A stretch of 64,000 nt of DNA from Agromyces mediolanus (GTDB lineage: Bacteria; Actinomycetota; Actinomycetes; Actinomycetales; Microbacteriaceae). The stretch covers positions 62,001-126,000 of the forward strand of contig NZ_JAMBNX010000003.1 in NCBI RefSeq assembly GCF_023715325.1, in the 5' to 3' direction. Shown here piece after piece: positions 25,543 through 32,704 of this stretch. The position numbers and the translations under genes are program-made. Within the stretch, counting starts at the first letter, position 1; every line of letters starts with the position of its first letter. A model generated the notes under the pieces. It searched no databases. It was not told where the DNA came from and worked only from the letters and a program-made list of their open reading frames with translations.

Positions 25543-26043
25543 ATGAAACCCACTGTCGTCGCCCTGTTCATCCTCGCCGGCGCACTCGTGCCCGGCATCG
25601 CGGCCCAGGCCGCCCAGCCCGCGGCCGCGCCAGCGGTCGCGGTGCACGCGGCGGGCTTCGGCGACAACCCGGTGACGAACGTCTCCGGGTACCGTGCGAG
25701 CGCACAAGCCGATCACGACGCCCGTCTCGAAGCGGCCCGCGCCGCTGCGGCGGCGAAGGCTGCAGCCGATGCTGCGGCGGCGCAGGCTGCGGCCGACGCT
25801 GCTGCGGCTGAAGCCGCGGCCGCCGCCGTCTTCGAGGAGGCTGACGACGCCTCCTGGTCAGACGAGGGTTCGTGGTCGGGTGGCTCCACCGAGGAGGCCG
25901 CACCCGCGGCCGCCCCGGCGCCTGCTGAGGCTGCACCCCAGCCGACGTCGCCACGTCCGGACAACAACGCCTGCGGACCCTGCTCCGCGGAGACGTTGGA
26001 ATGGATCGTGTACGACGGCGTCGGCTACTGGGCGTGCCCCTGA
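25543..26043 (+). CDS. Secreted Ala-rich protein with conserved Cys-containing C-terminus
   Basis: 166 residues. A signal peptide of about 25-30 residues (MKPTVVALFILAGALVPG, cleavage near AQA) is followed by an Ala-rich, likely helical region at about 60-105, an acidic Ser/Trp patch, a Pro/Ala linker, and a compact C-terminus with ACGPC near 145 and YWACP at the very end. Three cysteines at the end suggest a disulfide-bonded extracellular knob. The frame is open upstream to 25411, but the ATG at 25543 starts the signal peptide. I do not recognise a family; a wall-associated role is plausible. Confidence 0.7.
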   Translation: MKPTVVALFILAGALVPGIAAQAAQPAAAPAVAVHAAGFGDNPVTNVSGYRASAQADHDARLEAARAAAAAKAAADAAAAQAAADAAAAEAAAAAVFEEADDASWSDEGSWSGGSTEEAAPAAAPAPAEAAPQPTSPRPDNNACGPCSAETLEWIVYDGVGYWACP

Positions 26044-26070
26044 GCGAGCGACCCGAACCGCTCCACACCG

Positions 26071-26100
26071 TGGGCCCGGCGACCTCGGTCGCCGGGCCCA
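26071..26100. terminator. Strong intrinsic terminator after the secreted protein gene
   Basis: A perfect 13-bp stem (TGGGCCCGGCGAC / GTCGCCGGGCCCA) with a CTCG loop is followed four bases later by TTTT. It separates the secreted protein gene from the convergent 56-residue gene. Confidence 0.9.
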
Positions 26101-26116
26101 CGGCTTTTCCGGCCGT

Positions 26117-26287
26117 TCATCCGCGACCGAAGAGCTTGGCGAAGAACCCGCCGCCGGACTCCGCCGGCTCGTGCGCGCCGTCGCACCACTGGCCGGCGGG
26201 AACCCGGCGCTTCACGTCGGCGATGTGCTGGCCGCATCCGGACCAGGTCGTCTTGCCGCACCGTCGGCAGGTGGTCGGTGAACACAT
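26117..26287 (-). CDS. 56-residue Cys-rich protein, divergent from the CoA-disulfide reductase gene
   Basis: The protein begins MCSPTTCRRCGKTTWSGCGQ and has five Cys (2, 7, 10, 18, 35) and two His (21, 39), with QWCDGAHE near 33 and a closing GGGFFAKLFGRG. The TCRRCGKTTWSGCGQH pattern recurs, as I remember, in small uncharacterised bacterial proteins and looks like a zinc or other metal knuckle. GAGAGGAA sits 5 bases before the ATG. It shares a 99-bp divergent promoter region, including a CsoR-type palindrome, with the reductase-rhodanese gene, so joint control in sulfur or copper stress is a reasonable inference. Confidence 0.75.
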   Translation of the reverse strand: MCSPTTCRRCGKTTWSGCGQHIADVKRRVPAGQWCDGAHEPAESGGGFFAKLFGRG

Positions 26288-26311
26288 GGCAGTTCCTCTC
26301 GTTCGTCCCGG

Positions 26312-26326
26312 ATACCCCCGGGGTAT
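26312..26326. promoter_or_regulatory. CsoR/CstR-type operator palindrome
   Basis: ATACCCC-C-GGGGTAT is a perfect 7-bp inverted repeat around one base. CsoR and CstR operators are known to be GC-centred ATACCCC...GGGGTAT palindromes. It lies in the shared promoter region of the 56-residue gene and the CoA-disulfide reductase gene, and a CsoR-family gene ends that same operon, so autoregulation is likely. Confidence 0.8.
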
Positions 26327-26332
26327 GGCCTA

Positions 26333-26346
26333 CACTGTACACAGTG
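26333..26346. promoter_or_regulatory. Second inverted repeat at the reductase promoter
   Basis: CACTGT-AC-ACAGTG has 6-bp arms and a 2-base spacer, only six bases from the CsoR-type palindrome. TACACT at 26331-26336 could serve as a -10 element for the reductase gene. Whether the repeat binds a second regulator is unknown. Confidence 0.4.
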
Positions 26347-26386
26347 GAACTGCGGTGCAGGTGCGTCGCAGGAGAGGAGCGGGAAC

Positions 26387-28039
26387 GTGCGAGTGATCGT
26401 GATCGGTGGCGTGGCGGGCGGGATGTCCGCGGCGACGAGGCTCAGGCGGCTCGACGAGTCGGCCGAGATCACCGTGCTCGAGCGAGGCGGGTATGTCTCC
26501 TACGCCAACTGCGGACTGCCCTACTACATCGGCGGGGAGATCGAGGATCGCGGCGAGCTGCTCCTGCACACCCCGGAGTCGCTGCGTGCTCGGTTCCGCC
26601 TCGACGTCCGCACCCGGCACGAGGCGAGGTCGATCGATCTCGCCGCACGACGCGTCGAGGTGATCGACCACCGCACCGATGCGCTGATCGAGTTGGAGTA
26701 CGACGTTCTGGTCCTCGCTGCGGGCGCGGCGGCCAACCCGATCCACGCGGACGGCATCCCCGTGCACACGCTTCGCACGATCGACGACATCGACGCCATC
26801 GATGCGATCCTCGGCTCCGACGATGACGGTCCGGCGCTCGTCGTGGGCGGGGGCTACATCGGCGTCGAGGCCGCCGAGAACCTCACGCGACGCGGCGTGT
26901 CCACGACGCTGGTGCATCGCGGCCCGCACCTGCTCGCCACGCTCGATCCAGAACTCGCCGTGCTCGTCGAGCACGAGCTGCGCGCGCACGGGGTCGACCT
27001 CCGGACCTCGACCGAGATCCAGTCGGCGACGGGCGGCGAGGTGCAGCTGAGCGATGGTGGCGCCGTGCGCCCGCGACTCATCGTCAACGCGAGCGGCGCG
27101 ACGCCCAACACGGCCCTCGCCCGTGCTGCCGGCCTCCGACTCGGCGCGAGCGGCGGCATCGCCGTCGACGGACAGAATCGCACGAGCGATCGGCACGTCT
27201 ACGCCGTCGGCGACGGTGTGGAGAAGATCGGGCCCGACGGCGCGCACGCCATCGTCGCGATGGCGGGGCTCGCGAACCGGCACGGGCGCACCACGGCCGA
27301 TGTGATCGCCGGCCGCGAGGATGAGAACTCCCCCGCGCTCGGTACGGCGGTCGTGCGCGCCTTCGGGCTCACGGCCGCCTCGGTCGGCTGGTCCGAACAG
27401 CGACTGCGACGCGCCGGGCGCCCGTACCGTGCCGTGCACACGCATCCGATGTCTCACGCCGGGTACTTCCCGGGTGCCGACCGGATGGCGCTGAAGCTGC
27501 TCATCGACCCGGTCGACGATGCCATCCTCGGCGCCCAGGCCGTGGGTGGCGCAGGGGTCGACAAGCGCATCGACGTGCTCTCCGTCGCGATGGCCGGCGG
27601 CATCACGGCCTCGGGGCTCGCCCGCCTCGAGCTCGCGTACGCGCCGCAGTACGGCCAGGCGAAGGACCCGATCAATCAGCTCGGGTACGTCGCCGACAAC
27701 GTCCGAACGGGCGCGACGGCCACGGTGCAATGGCACGAGCTCGAGGCGCTGCAGCGCGACGGTGCCACGGTCGTCGATGTCCGCAGCGATGTTGAGCGCG
27801 CCGCCGGCGCGATCCCGGGCGCGCTCGGCATCCCGCTCGACGAACTCCGTGAGCGGCTCGACGAGCTGTCCAGCGCGCCGGTGGTGGTCTACTGCCAGGT
27901 GGGTCAGCGCGGCCACACCGCCGCGCGCCTCCTGGTCCAGCGCGGCATCGACGCGCGGAACCTCGACGGCGGCTACCGCACCTGGTCGGCCGGACGCGAA
28001 GCGTCGGTCGCCGCACCCGAGATGATGGAGGCACGATGA
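26387..28039 (+). CDS. CoA-disulfide reductase with C-terminal rhodanese domain
   Basis: 550 residues. An FAD domain starts IVIGGVAGGMSAATRLRR near 4; the single redox Cys at 42 sits in SYANCGLPYYIGG, the CoA-disulfide reductase type; an NAD site GGGYIGVEAAE is near 156; the dimer domain covers about 325-440; and a rhodanese domain about 455-540 has its active loop CQVGQRG near 505. Such fusions reduce CoA disulfides or CoA persulfides with NAD(P)H and handle sulfane sulfur. The start is GTG, preceded by GGAGAGGAG. It overlaps the regulator gene by four bases. Confidence 0.9.
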   Translation: MRVIVIGGVAGGMSAATRLRRLDESAEITVLERGGYVSYANCGLPYYIGGEIEDRGELLLHTPESLRARFRLDVRTRHEARSIDLAARRVEVIDHRTDALIELEYDVLVLAAGAAANPIHADGIPVHTLRTIDDIDAIDAILGSDDDGPALVVGGGYIGVEAAENLTRRGVSTTLVHRGPHLLATLDPELAVLVEHELRAHGVDLRTSTEIQSATGGEVQLSDGGAVRPRLIVNASGATPNTALARAAGLRLGASGGIAVDGQNRTSDRHVYAVGDGVEKIGPDGAHAIVAMAGLANRHGRTTADVIAGREDENSPALGTAVVRAFGLTAASVGWSEQRLRRAGRPYRAVHTHPMSHAGYFPGADRMALKLLIDPVDDAILGAQAVGGAGVDKRIDVLSVAMAGGITASGLARLELAYAPQYGQAKDPINQLGYVADNVRTGATATVQWHELEALQRDGATVVDVRSDVERAAGAIPGALGIPLDELRERLDELSSAPVVVYCQVGQRGHTAARLLVQRGIDARNLDGGYRTWSAGREASVAAPEMMEAR

Positions 28040-28350
28040 CGATGACGAAGACGCACGAATCGACGCAGCCGGCCGACCGCCTGGTCGCCAACCGGCTGAA
28101 GCGCGCGCAGGGGCAGCTCGCCGGGGTGATCGAAGCGGTCGAGTCCGGTGCCGACTGCCGCGAGGTCGTGCAGCGGCTCTCCGCGGTCGTCGGCGCGCTC
28201 GATCGCGCCGGCTTCCTGATCATCTCGCACGCCATGCAGGACTGCCTGAGCGAAGACGACGCGAGCACGGGAGTGCCCGCCGGCGACGGTGATGACGGCC
28301 GGAAGCTGAGCCTCGACGAGGTCGAGAAGCTCTTCCTCTCGCTCGCCTGA
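28036..28350 (+). CDS. CsoR-family regulator, CstR-like (persulfide-sensing) type
   Basis: 104 residues of the DUF156/CsoR helical fold. Two cysteines, in GADCREVV near 42 and MQDC near 71, are 29 residues apart, the spacing of the two CsoR ligand cysteines. The copper-ligand His of CsoR should be four residues before the second Cys; here that place is Ala and the only His is one residue earlier. Loss of that His is the mark of CstR, which senses persulfides by joining its two cysteines. The start overlaps the reductase stop (ATGA). It probably represses its own operon through the upstream palindrome. Confidence 0.8.
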   Translation: MTMTKTHESTQPADRLVANRLKRAQGQLAGVIEAVESGADCREVVQRLSAVVGALDRAGFLIISHAMQDCLSEDDASTGVPAGDGDDGRKLSLDEVEKLFLSLA

Positions 28351-28357
28351 GGGCAAG

Positions 28358-28389
28358 CGGCCGGCCCGGTCTAGTCTGCGGGCCGGCCG
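28358..28389. terminator. Bidirectional terminator overlapping the TPR gene stop
   Basis: CGGCCGGCCCG and CGGGCCGGCCG form a perfect 11-bp stem with a 10-base loop between two convergent genes. The stop codon of the minus-strand TPR gene lies in the loop, so its last codons form one arm. Confidence 0.75.
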
Positions 28390-28886
28390 GCCGCGAGCCA
28401 CCCGGCGAGTCCACGCAGCCCAGTGCTCCACCGCCCGAGATCGGTGACCTCCGGATGCGCCGTGATCACCTCGAGCAGCTCGGCCACGGCGCCGTCCGCG
28501 TCGGCGGCCTCCAACCGCGTGAGTGCGGAGAACACCCGCACCGAATCCGACGCTGGGAACTCCCGGCGCGCGCGGTCGAGCACCTCCCGCGAGGCGTCGA
28601 GCTCCCCGAGCCAGCGCAGGGTGCTGCCGTACTGGCAGAGGCAGCGGCGCAGCGGCTCCCCCTCGAGGCCGAGCGCGAGCGCCCGCTCGTAGTGTTCGCG
28701 GGCGACGGCCTCCTCGCCCGCAGTGTCGTAGGCGCCGCCGAGCTCGTAGACGAGCACCGGGTGGTCCGGATGCGCGGCGAGCAGCTCGGCGAAGTATCGG
28801 ATCGTCGGGGCCATGTCGTTGCGATCTCGACGTTCGTAGCCGAGATGGACCGCCGCCTCGAGTTCCGGGGTGAGCTCGGTCGACAT
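28371..28886 (-). CDS. Tetratricopeptide-repeat protein
   Basis: 171 residues with about three TPR-like helix pairs: one around 15-50 (HLGYERRDRNDMAPTIRYFAEL, cited in part), one around 50-90 with YELGGAYDTAGEEAVAREHYERAL features, and one around 95-130. It matches the small actinobacterial tetratricopeptide family often found as a single gene. No signal peptide or membrane segment is visible, so it is probably a cytosolic scaffold. Its partners are unknown. Confidence 0.78.
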   Translation of the reverse strand: MSTELTPELEAAVHLGYERRDRNDMAPTIRYFAELLAAHPDHPVLVYELGGAYDTAGEEAVAREHYERALALGLEGEPLRRCLCQYGSTLRWLGELDASREVLDRARREFPASDSVRVFSALTRLEAADADGAVAELLEVITAHPEVTDLGRWSTGLRGLAGWLAAGRPAD

Positions 28887-29080
28887 CTCGTCTCCTTCGG
28901 GTGCGCCGGGTGCCGCCCGTGCGGCGACTGCCGGCGGCCATCCTACGGCGCGGAGGCGGCCTGAGCCGCCGAGCGCTACGCGCTGGAGGGATCCGTGTCA
29001 ACCGCCGGATCGCGCGAGCTCCCTCGTGCGAGAGTGACTGATCGGCCCGCCCCGGGACGGCCGACGACGGGAGCGAGCAG

Positions 29081-29899
29081 ATGACCACCACGCCATCCAC
29101 CGCAGCGGGCGCTGGGACGCACGATGCCGCCCGGCAGGCCGTCGTGCTCGTCAGCTCGGTGCTCGCCATCGTCGCAGCGTTCCTCGGCTCCGGGGTGATC
29201 GTCGGCACTCCGATCCAGGACGCGGCCGGCGGATACCTGGACGCCGACTCGACCCTGGTCGCTCCGGGAACCGGGGCGTTCCGGATCTGGAGCCTCATCT
29301 ACTTCGGCATGCTCGCCTACGCGATCTGGCAGGCATTGCCCGCCCAGCGGCACGACGCCCGCCAGCGACGCCTCGGCTGGTGGGTCACCGGCTCGCTGCT
29401 GCTGAACGCCGTCTGGATCTTCAGCGTCCAGCTCGATCTGCTGTGGCTCAGCCTGCCGGTGATCGCCGTGCTGCTCGCCGTGCTCTCTCGGGTCTTCGTG
29501 CTGCTGCGCGAGCGCCCGCCGAAGGACCGCGTCGAGGCCGTGGTCGCGGATGGCTCGCTCGGGCTGTACCTCGGCTGGGTGGTCGTCGCCACCCCGGCGA
29601 ACGCGGCGGCCGTGCTCACCGCCACCGGATTCGACGGCTTCGGGCTCGCTCCCGAGATCTGGGCGGCGGTCGTCCTTTCGCTGGCCGCCGTGGTCGGGGT
29701 CGCCTTGGCCCTCTGGGGCGGCGGCCGCATCGCTCCGACGCTGTCGCTGTGCTGGGGCCTCTGCTGGGTGGCGGTCGCCCGGATGACGGACGAGCCCCGG
29801 TCCGAGTCCACGGCGGTCGTGGCGCTGCTCGCCGCGGCAGCGGTGCTCGCGGTCACCGCCTTCGCGCGGATCCGCAGCGGACGGCGCGCGGTGGTCTGA
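29081..29899 (+). CDS. TspO/tryptophan-rich-sensory-protein-like membrane protein
   Basis: 272 residues with about eight hydrophobic segments. The middle carries TspO-like features: FRIWSLIYFGMLAYAIWQA near 66, LLLNAVWIFSVQ near 106 and GLYLGWVVVATPANAA near 160. TspO proteins bind porphyrins or other small lipophilic ligands with five helices; this one is longer, with three extra C-terminal helices, and belongs to the related TspO/MBR group. It is divergent from the TPR gene across 194 bp in which I see no other gene. Confidence 0.72.
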   Translation: MTTTPSTAAGAGTHDAARQAVVLVSSVLAIVAAFLGSGVIVGTPIQDAAGGYLDADSTLVAPGTGAFRIWSLIYFGMLAYAIWQALPAQRHDARQRRLGWWVTGSLLLNAVWIFSVQLDLLWLSLPVIAVLLAVLSRVFVLLRERPPKDRVEAVVADGSLGLYLGWVVVATPANAAAVLTATGFDGFGLAPEIWAAVVLSLAAVVGVALALWGGGRIAPTLSLCWGLCWVAVARMTDEPRSESTAVVALLAAAAVLAVTAFARIRSGRRAVV

Positions 29900-29974
29900 A
29901 CGCGGCGCCCGCCTGCCAGGATGGAGCCACGGGCCCTCGCCCGAGCCAGCCGCCCCACCGGAAGGATCCGACCC

Positions 29975-30910
29975 GTGAGCTCGAATCGCCCGGAGCATGC
30001 CGAGCCGTTGGACCTCGCACCGCTGACCGACCCGGCCGCACGTTCGACGGCGGCCACTCACGCGCGTCGACAGGAACAGGACCACGATCCCACCGCGGGT
30101 GCCTCCTGGTTCGGCGTCGGCTGCGCGCTGGCGGTCGTGGCCGTCCTCGGTGTTCCGACTGCCGCCCTGTTCGGCATCCTGGCGTTCGAGCACGGCTTCG
30201 GCTGGGCGATCGCCGCGATCGTCGTCGCGCTCGCCACCGTCGGGATCTTCGTGCGGGTGCTTCGTTCGGCGTCTCGCGAGCGCCGATCAGCGCCGGTGCG
30301 GCGCTCCCGACTCGAGCGATTCGCCGCAGCCAACGGCCTCGACTACGAGCCGAACGTCGAGGACCCGGCGCACGCGGGTCAGCTCTTCACCCTCGGGCGG
30401 GATCGGGTCGCGCACGACGTGATCAGGTGGCCGGAGGGCCGGCTCGAGGTCGCGAACCTCCAGTACGTGACGGAGGGGTATCGCGGCATCCGCTCCGTCT
30501 CGGAGTGGGGTTACGTCACGGCGCCCCTCGGCGGCACCGGTCCGGAGCTGCTGCTCGTCGGCCGCACGACGGCGGGCGCGTTCGGTGCGGGCCTCACCTC
30601 CGCGTTCGACGCCAGAACGCCGACCCGGCTCGACGCACCGGACGGCGATCGATTCGAGCTCTGGGCGTGGCCGCGAGACCTCGACTCCGCGCGCCGGGTC
30701 GTCGACGGTGCGCTGCTCTCCGCGCTCGCTGTGCACGCAGCGGGTCTCGAGATCGTCGGCGGTCGGATCCTCCTGTTCGCGCACCGCCCGCTGAGCACGG
30801 TCGATCCGACCACCTGGAGGTGGATTCTCATGACGATCGCCATGATCCAGGAGCGGGTCGCCGCGCTCGGACCCCGCGGGCACGCTGACGCGCCGGGGGC
30901 GGGCGAATGA
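29975..30910 (+). CDS. Unknown two-TM protein with a large C-terminal soluble domain
   Basis: 311 residues: a polar N-terminus, two close TM helices at about 45-70 and 76-96, then a soluble domain of about 210 residues containing RLERFAAANGLDYEP near 109 and NLQYVTEGYRG near 158. Similar soluble domains occur in actinobacterial membrane proteins of unknown function. The GTG at 29975 follows GGAAGGA by seven bases and is preferred to the ATG at 29921. It overlaps the next gene by four bases (ATGA), so the two probably make one complex. Confidence 0.7.
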   Translation: MSSNRPEHAEPLDLAPLTDPAARSTAATHARRQEQDHDPTAGASWFGVGCALAVVAVLGVPTAALFGILAFEHGFGWAIAAIVVALATVGIFVRVLRSASRERRSAPVRRSRLERFAAANGLDYEPNVEDPAHAGQLFTLGRDRVAHDVIRWPEGRLEVANLQYVTEGYRGIRSVSEWGYVTAPLGGTGPELLLVGRTTAGAFGAGLTSAFDARTPTRLDAPDGDRFELWAWPRDLDSARRVVDGALLSALAVHAAGLEIVGGRILLFAHRPLSTVDPTTWRWILMTIAMIQERVAALGPRGHADAPGAGE

Positions 30911-32001
30911 TGGAGTCGTCGATCGCTCGGTTCACCTGGACCATCTGGCCGTGGATGAACTGGCTCGTTCCGGCGTTCGTCTGCCTGCACGGGCTGTTCG
31001 GCAACGGCGGCTGGGAAAGCCTAGTGCTGATTCCGGCTTCCGTGGTCCTCGTCCCCGGGACGGCACTGCTGGGCGCCCTCCCCCGCTTCCTCCTCCGGAG
31101 GCAGGGGGTTCGGCAAGTCCCGCTCTCGATCGTTCCACTCCTCTTCCTCGTCTGGTGGGGATGGTTCTGCGTCGGCGCCGCGATGCCGGGGGCCACGGAC
31201 AGCGCGCCGTTGCCGTCGATCCTCAACGCGATGACGGGTGAGCGCCTGCCGTCCGTCATCGAGACCGCGCTCATGTTCGGGGGCGCAGCGGTGGCGGTGG
31301 CCTCCTGGCTCGCCATCCTCACCATCGTGCTGATGCGCACGCCGCGGCCGCGAACCGATGATCCGGCGCCCGAGCGGGGGCAGCGCGCGGGCGTGGTCGT
31401 CGCCTGGGCCGCCGCCTTCGTCATCCCGGCCGTGCTCGCGGCGAGCTGCGTGGCCGGAGTCCAGCTCCAGTCCTCCGCCGTGGACGCGGACGGAGACACC
31501 GCCGCGGTGGTCGAAGCGCGGGACCGCGCCACCCGCGACGAGCTCGACCGTCAACGATACGAGACGACGCAGCGCGCGCTGTCCGAGGTTCGCACGCTCA
31601 TCGCGCCGAGCGATTGGACCGGTGCGGAGGCCCGCGCTACCTCGTCCCGTCAGTGCCCGTGGATGACGGCCGCGACGGCCTGCTACGCGCTCGACGTGCG
31701 TTTCGTCCATGAGGTCTCCGGCCCACCCGACTTCAGCGCACTCGCCCGCTCGCTCACCAGCGCCGGCTGGGAGACGGGCGAGCCCGTCGTCGACGAGTGG
31801 GGCGCCACCGAGCTCGAGGTGCGAAGCCCGGACGGCGTAGCGGTCACCGTTCGGCACTCGCGGGTGCGAACCGGGGAGCAGTTCGTCAACGTGTCGGCGA
31901 CGAGTCCGAGCTGGTGGGGAGCGAGCTTCGAGGTGGTGCTGCAGACCTCGGACACCGATCCCGACGTCCGCTACGCGGCCTCGGACTACCCGGCGGTCTG
32001 A
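30907..32001 (+). CDS. Unknown five-TM protein with C-terminal extracytoplasmic or cytoplasmic domain
   Basis: 364 residues. Five hydrophobic segments lie at about 10-32, 37-58, 72-94, 118-140 and 155-180; a soluble domain of about 180 residues follows, with two Cys (QCPWMTAATACYALD near 246) that could form a disulfide if the domain is outside. No family is recognised. It is coupled to the preceding two-TM gene by an ATGA overlap. Together with the TspO-like gene it forms a run of membrane proteins on the plus strand. Confidence 0.68.
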   Translation: MMESSIARFTWTIWPWMNWLVPAFVCLHGLFGNGGWESLVLIPASVVLVPGTALLGALPRFLLRRQGVRQVPLSIVPLLFLVWWGWFCVGAAMPGATDSAPLPSILNAMTGERLPSVIETALMFGGAAVAVASWLAILTIVLMRTPRPRTDDPAPERGQRAGVVVAWAAAFVIPAVLAASCVAGVQLQSSAVDADGDTAAVVEARDRATRDELDRQRYETTQRALSEVRTLIAPSDWTGAEARATSSRQCPWMTAATACYALDVRFVHEVSGPPDFSALARSLTSAGWETGEPVVDEWGATELEVRSPDGVAVTVRHSRVRTGEQFVNVSATSPSWWGASFEVVLQTSDTDPDVRYAASDYPAV

Positions 32002-32022
32002 GCGCGCCTGCGCGGTCGGTCG

Positions 32023-32070
32023 GAGACGAGAAAACCCCGACACGAGAAAGCCCCGACACGAGAAAACCCC
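32023..32070. repeat. Three-copy 16-bp tandem repeat beside the tRNA-Ala terminator
   Basis: Units at 32023-32038, 32039-32054 and 32055-32070 share the pattern GA(C/G)ACGAGAAA(A/G)CCCC, each differing at no more than one base from the consensus. On the minus strand each unit contains GGGG(T/C)TTTCTCGT, so the terminator tail with its T-run is repeated three times. Confidence 0.92.
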
Positions 32071-32094
32071 CGGACTTCAGCAGAAGTCCGGGGG
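32067..32094 (-). terminator. Intrinsic terminator of the tRNA-Ala gene
   Basis: On the minus strand, CCCCCGGACTT and AAGTCCGGGGG form an 11-bp stem with a 6-base loop, directly followed by TTTTCTCG. This is a complete rho-independent terminator just past the tRNA 3' end. Confidence 0.92.
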
Positions 32095-32100
32095 TGATGG

Positions 32101-32173
32101 TGGATCTGAGGGGACTCGAACCCCTGACCCCCTGCATGCCATGCAGGTGCGCTACCAGCTGCGCCACAGACCC
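32101..32173 (-). tRNA. tRNA-Ala(GGC)
   Basis: Read on the minus strand, the 7-bp acceptor stem GGGTCTG / CAGATCC contains the G3-U70 wobble pair that defines alanine tRNAs. The D arm is GCGC...GCGC, the anticodon stem CCTGC / GCAGG encloses the loop ATGGCAT with anticodon GGC, and the T arm carries GGTTCGAGTCC. The discriminator is A, and CCA follows at 32100-32098, so the tail may be encoded. Confidence 0.97.
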
Positions 32174-32263
32174 GTTGGGACTCTCGCCCCTCGGTGCTCC
32201 CGCTCTCGCGGCAACAGATTCAGATTACACCACCTTCGGCGCGCTCGCGAATCCGAGCGGGCC

Positions 32264-32659
32264 TCACTCCCCCGCTGCGGGGGCGCCGGGCGCGTGCGGC
32301 ACGAGATCGGCCACGGGGATGGCCGGGCAGTCGAGCCAGAGCCGCTCGAGGCCGTAGTACATCCGCTCCTCACCGTGGAAGACGTGCACGACGAGGTCGC
32401 CGAAATCGATGAGCACCCAGCGTCCACCGTCACGGCCCTCGCGGCGGAGCGTGCGGGAACCGGCCTCGAGCAGGGCGTCCTCGATGCCCTCGGAGATCGC
32501 GACCACGTTGCGCTCGGAGGATCCGGTGACGAGCAGGAAGACATCGGTGAAGGGCGACTGCTCCGACACGTCGAGTGCGACGAAGTCCTCACCGCCCTTG
32601 GCGTCCGCCGCACGGACGGCGACGGCCAGAAGATCGTGGGCGTGTTGAGAAGCGGTCAT
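32264..32659 (-). CDS. rsfS: Ribosome silencing factor
   Basis: 131 residues of the RsfS/Iojap family, with AADAKGGEDFVALDVSEQ near 17, the conserved FLLVTGSSERNVVAI near 41, GRWVLIDFGDLVVHVF near 79 and YYGLERLW near 101. RsfS binds L14 on the large subunit and blocks subunit joining when nutrients are low. It sits downstream of nadD and a membrane protein gene, the usual bacterial nadD–rsfS linkage. A tRNA-Ala gene follows on the same strand. Confidence 0.93.
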   Translation of the reverse strand: MTASQHAHDLLAVAVRAADAKGGEDFVALDVSEQSPFTDVFLLVTGSSERNVVAISEGIEDALLEAGSRTLRREGRDGGRWVLIDFGDLVVHVFHGEERMYYGLERLWLDCPAIPVADLVPHAPGAPAAGE

Positions 32660-32704
32660 GCGCTCGCTTTCGAAGCAGTGATGGGACGGATGGACATGGT
32701 CGGC

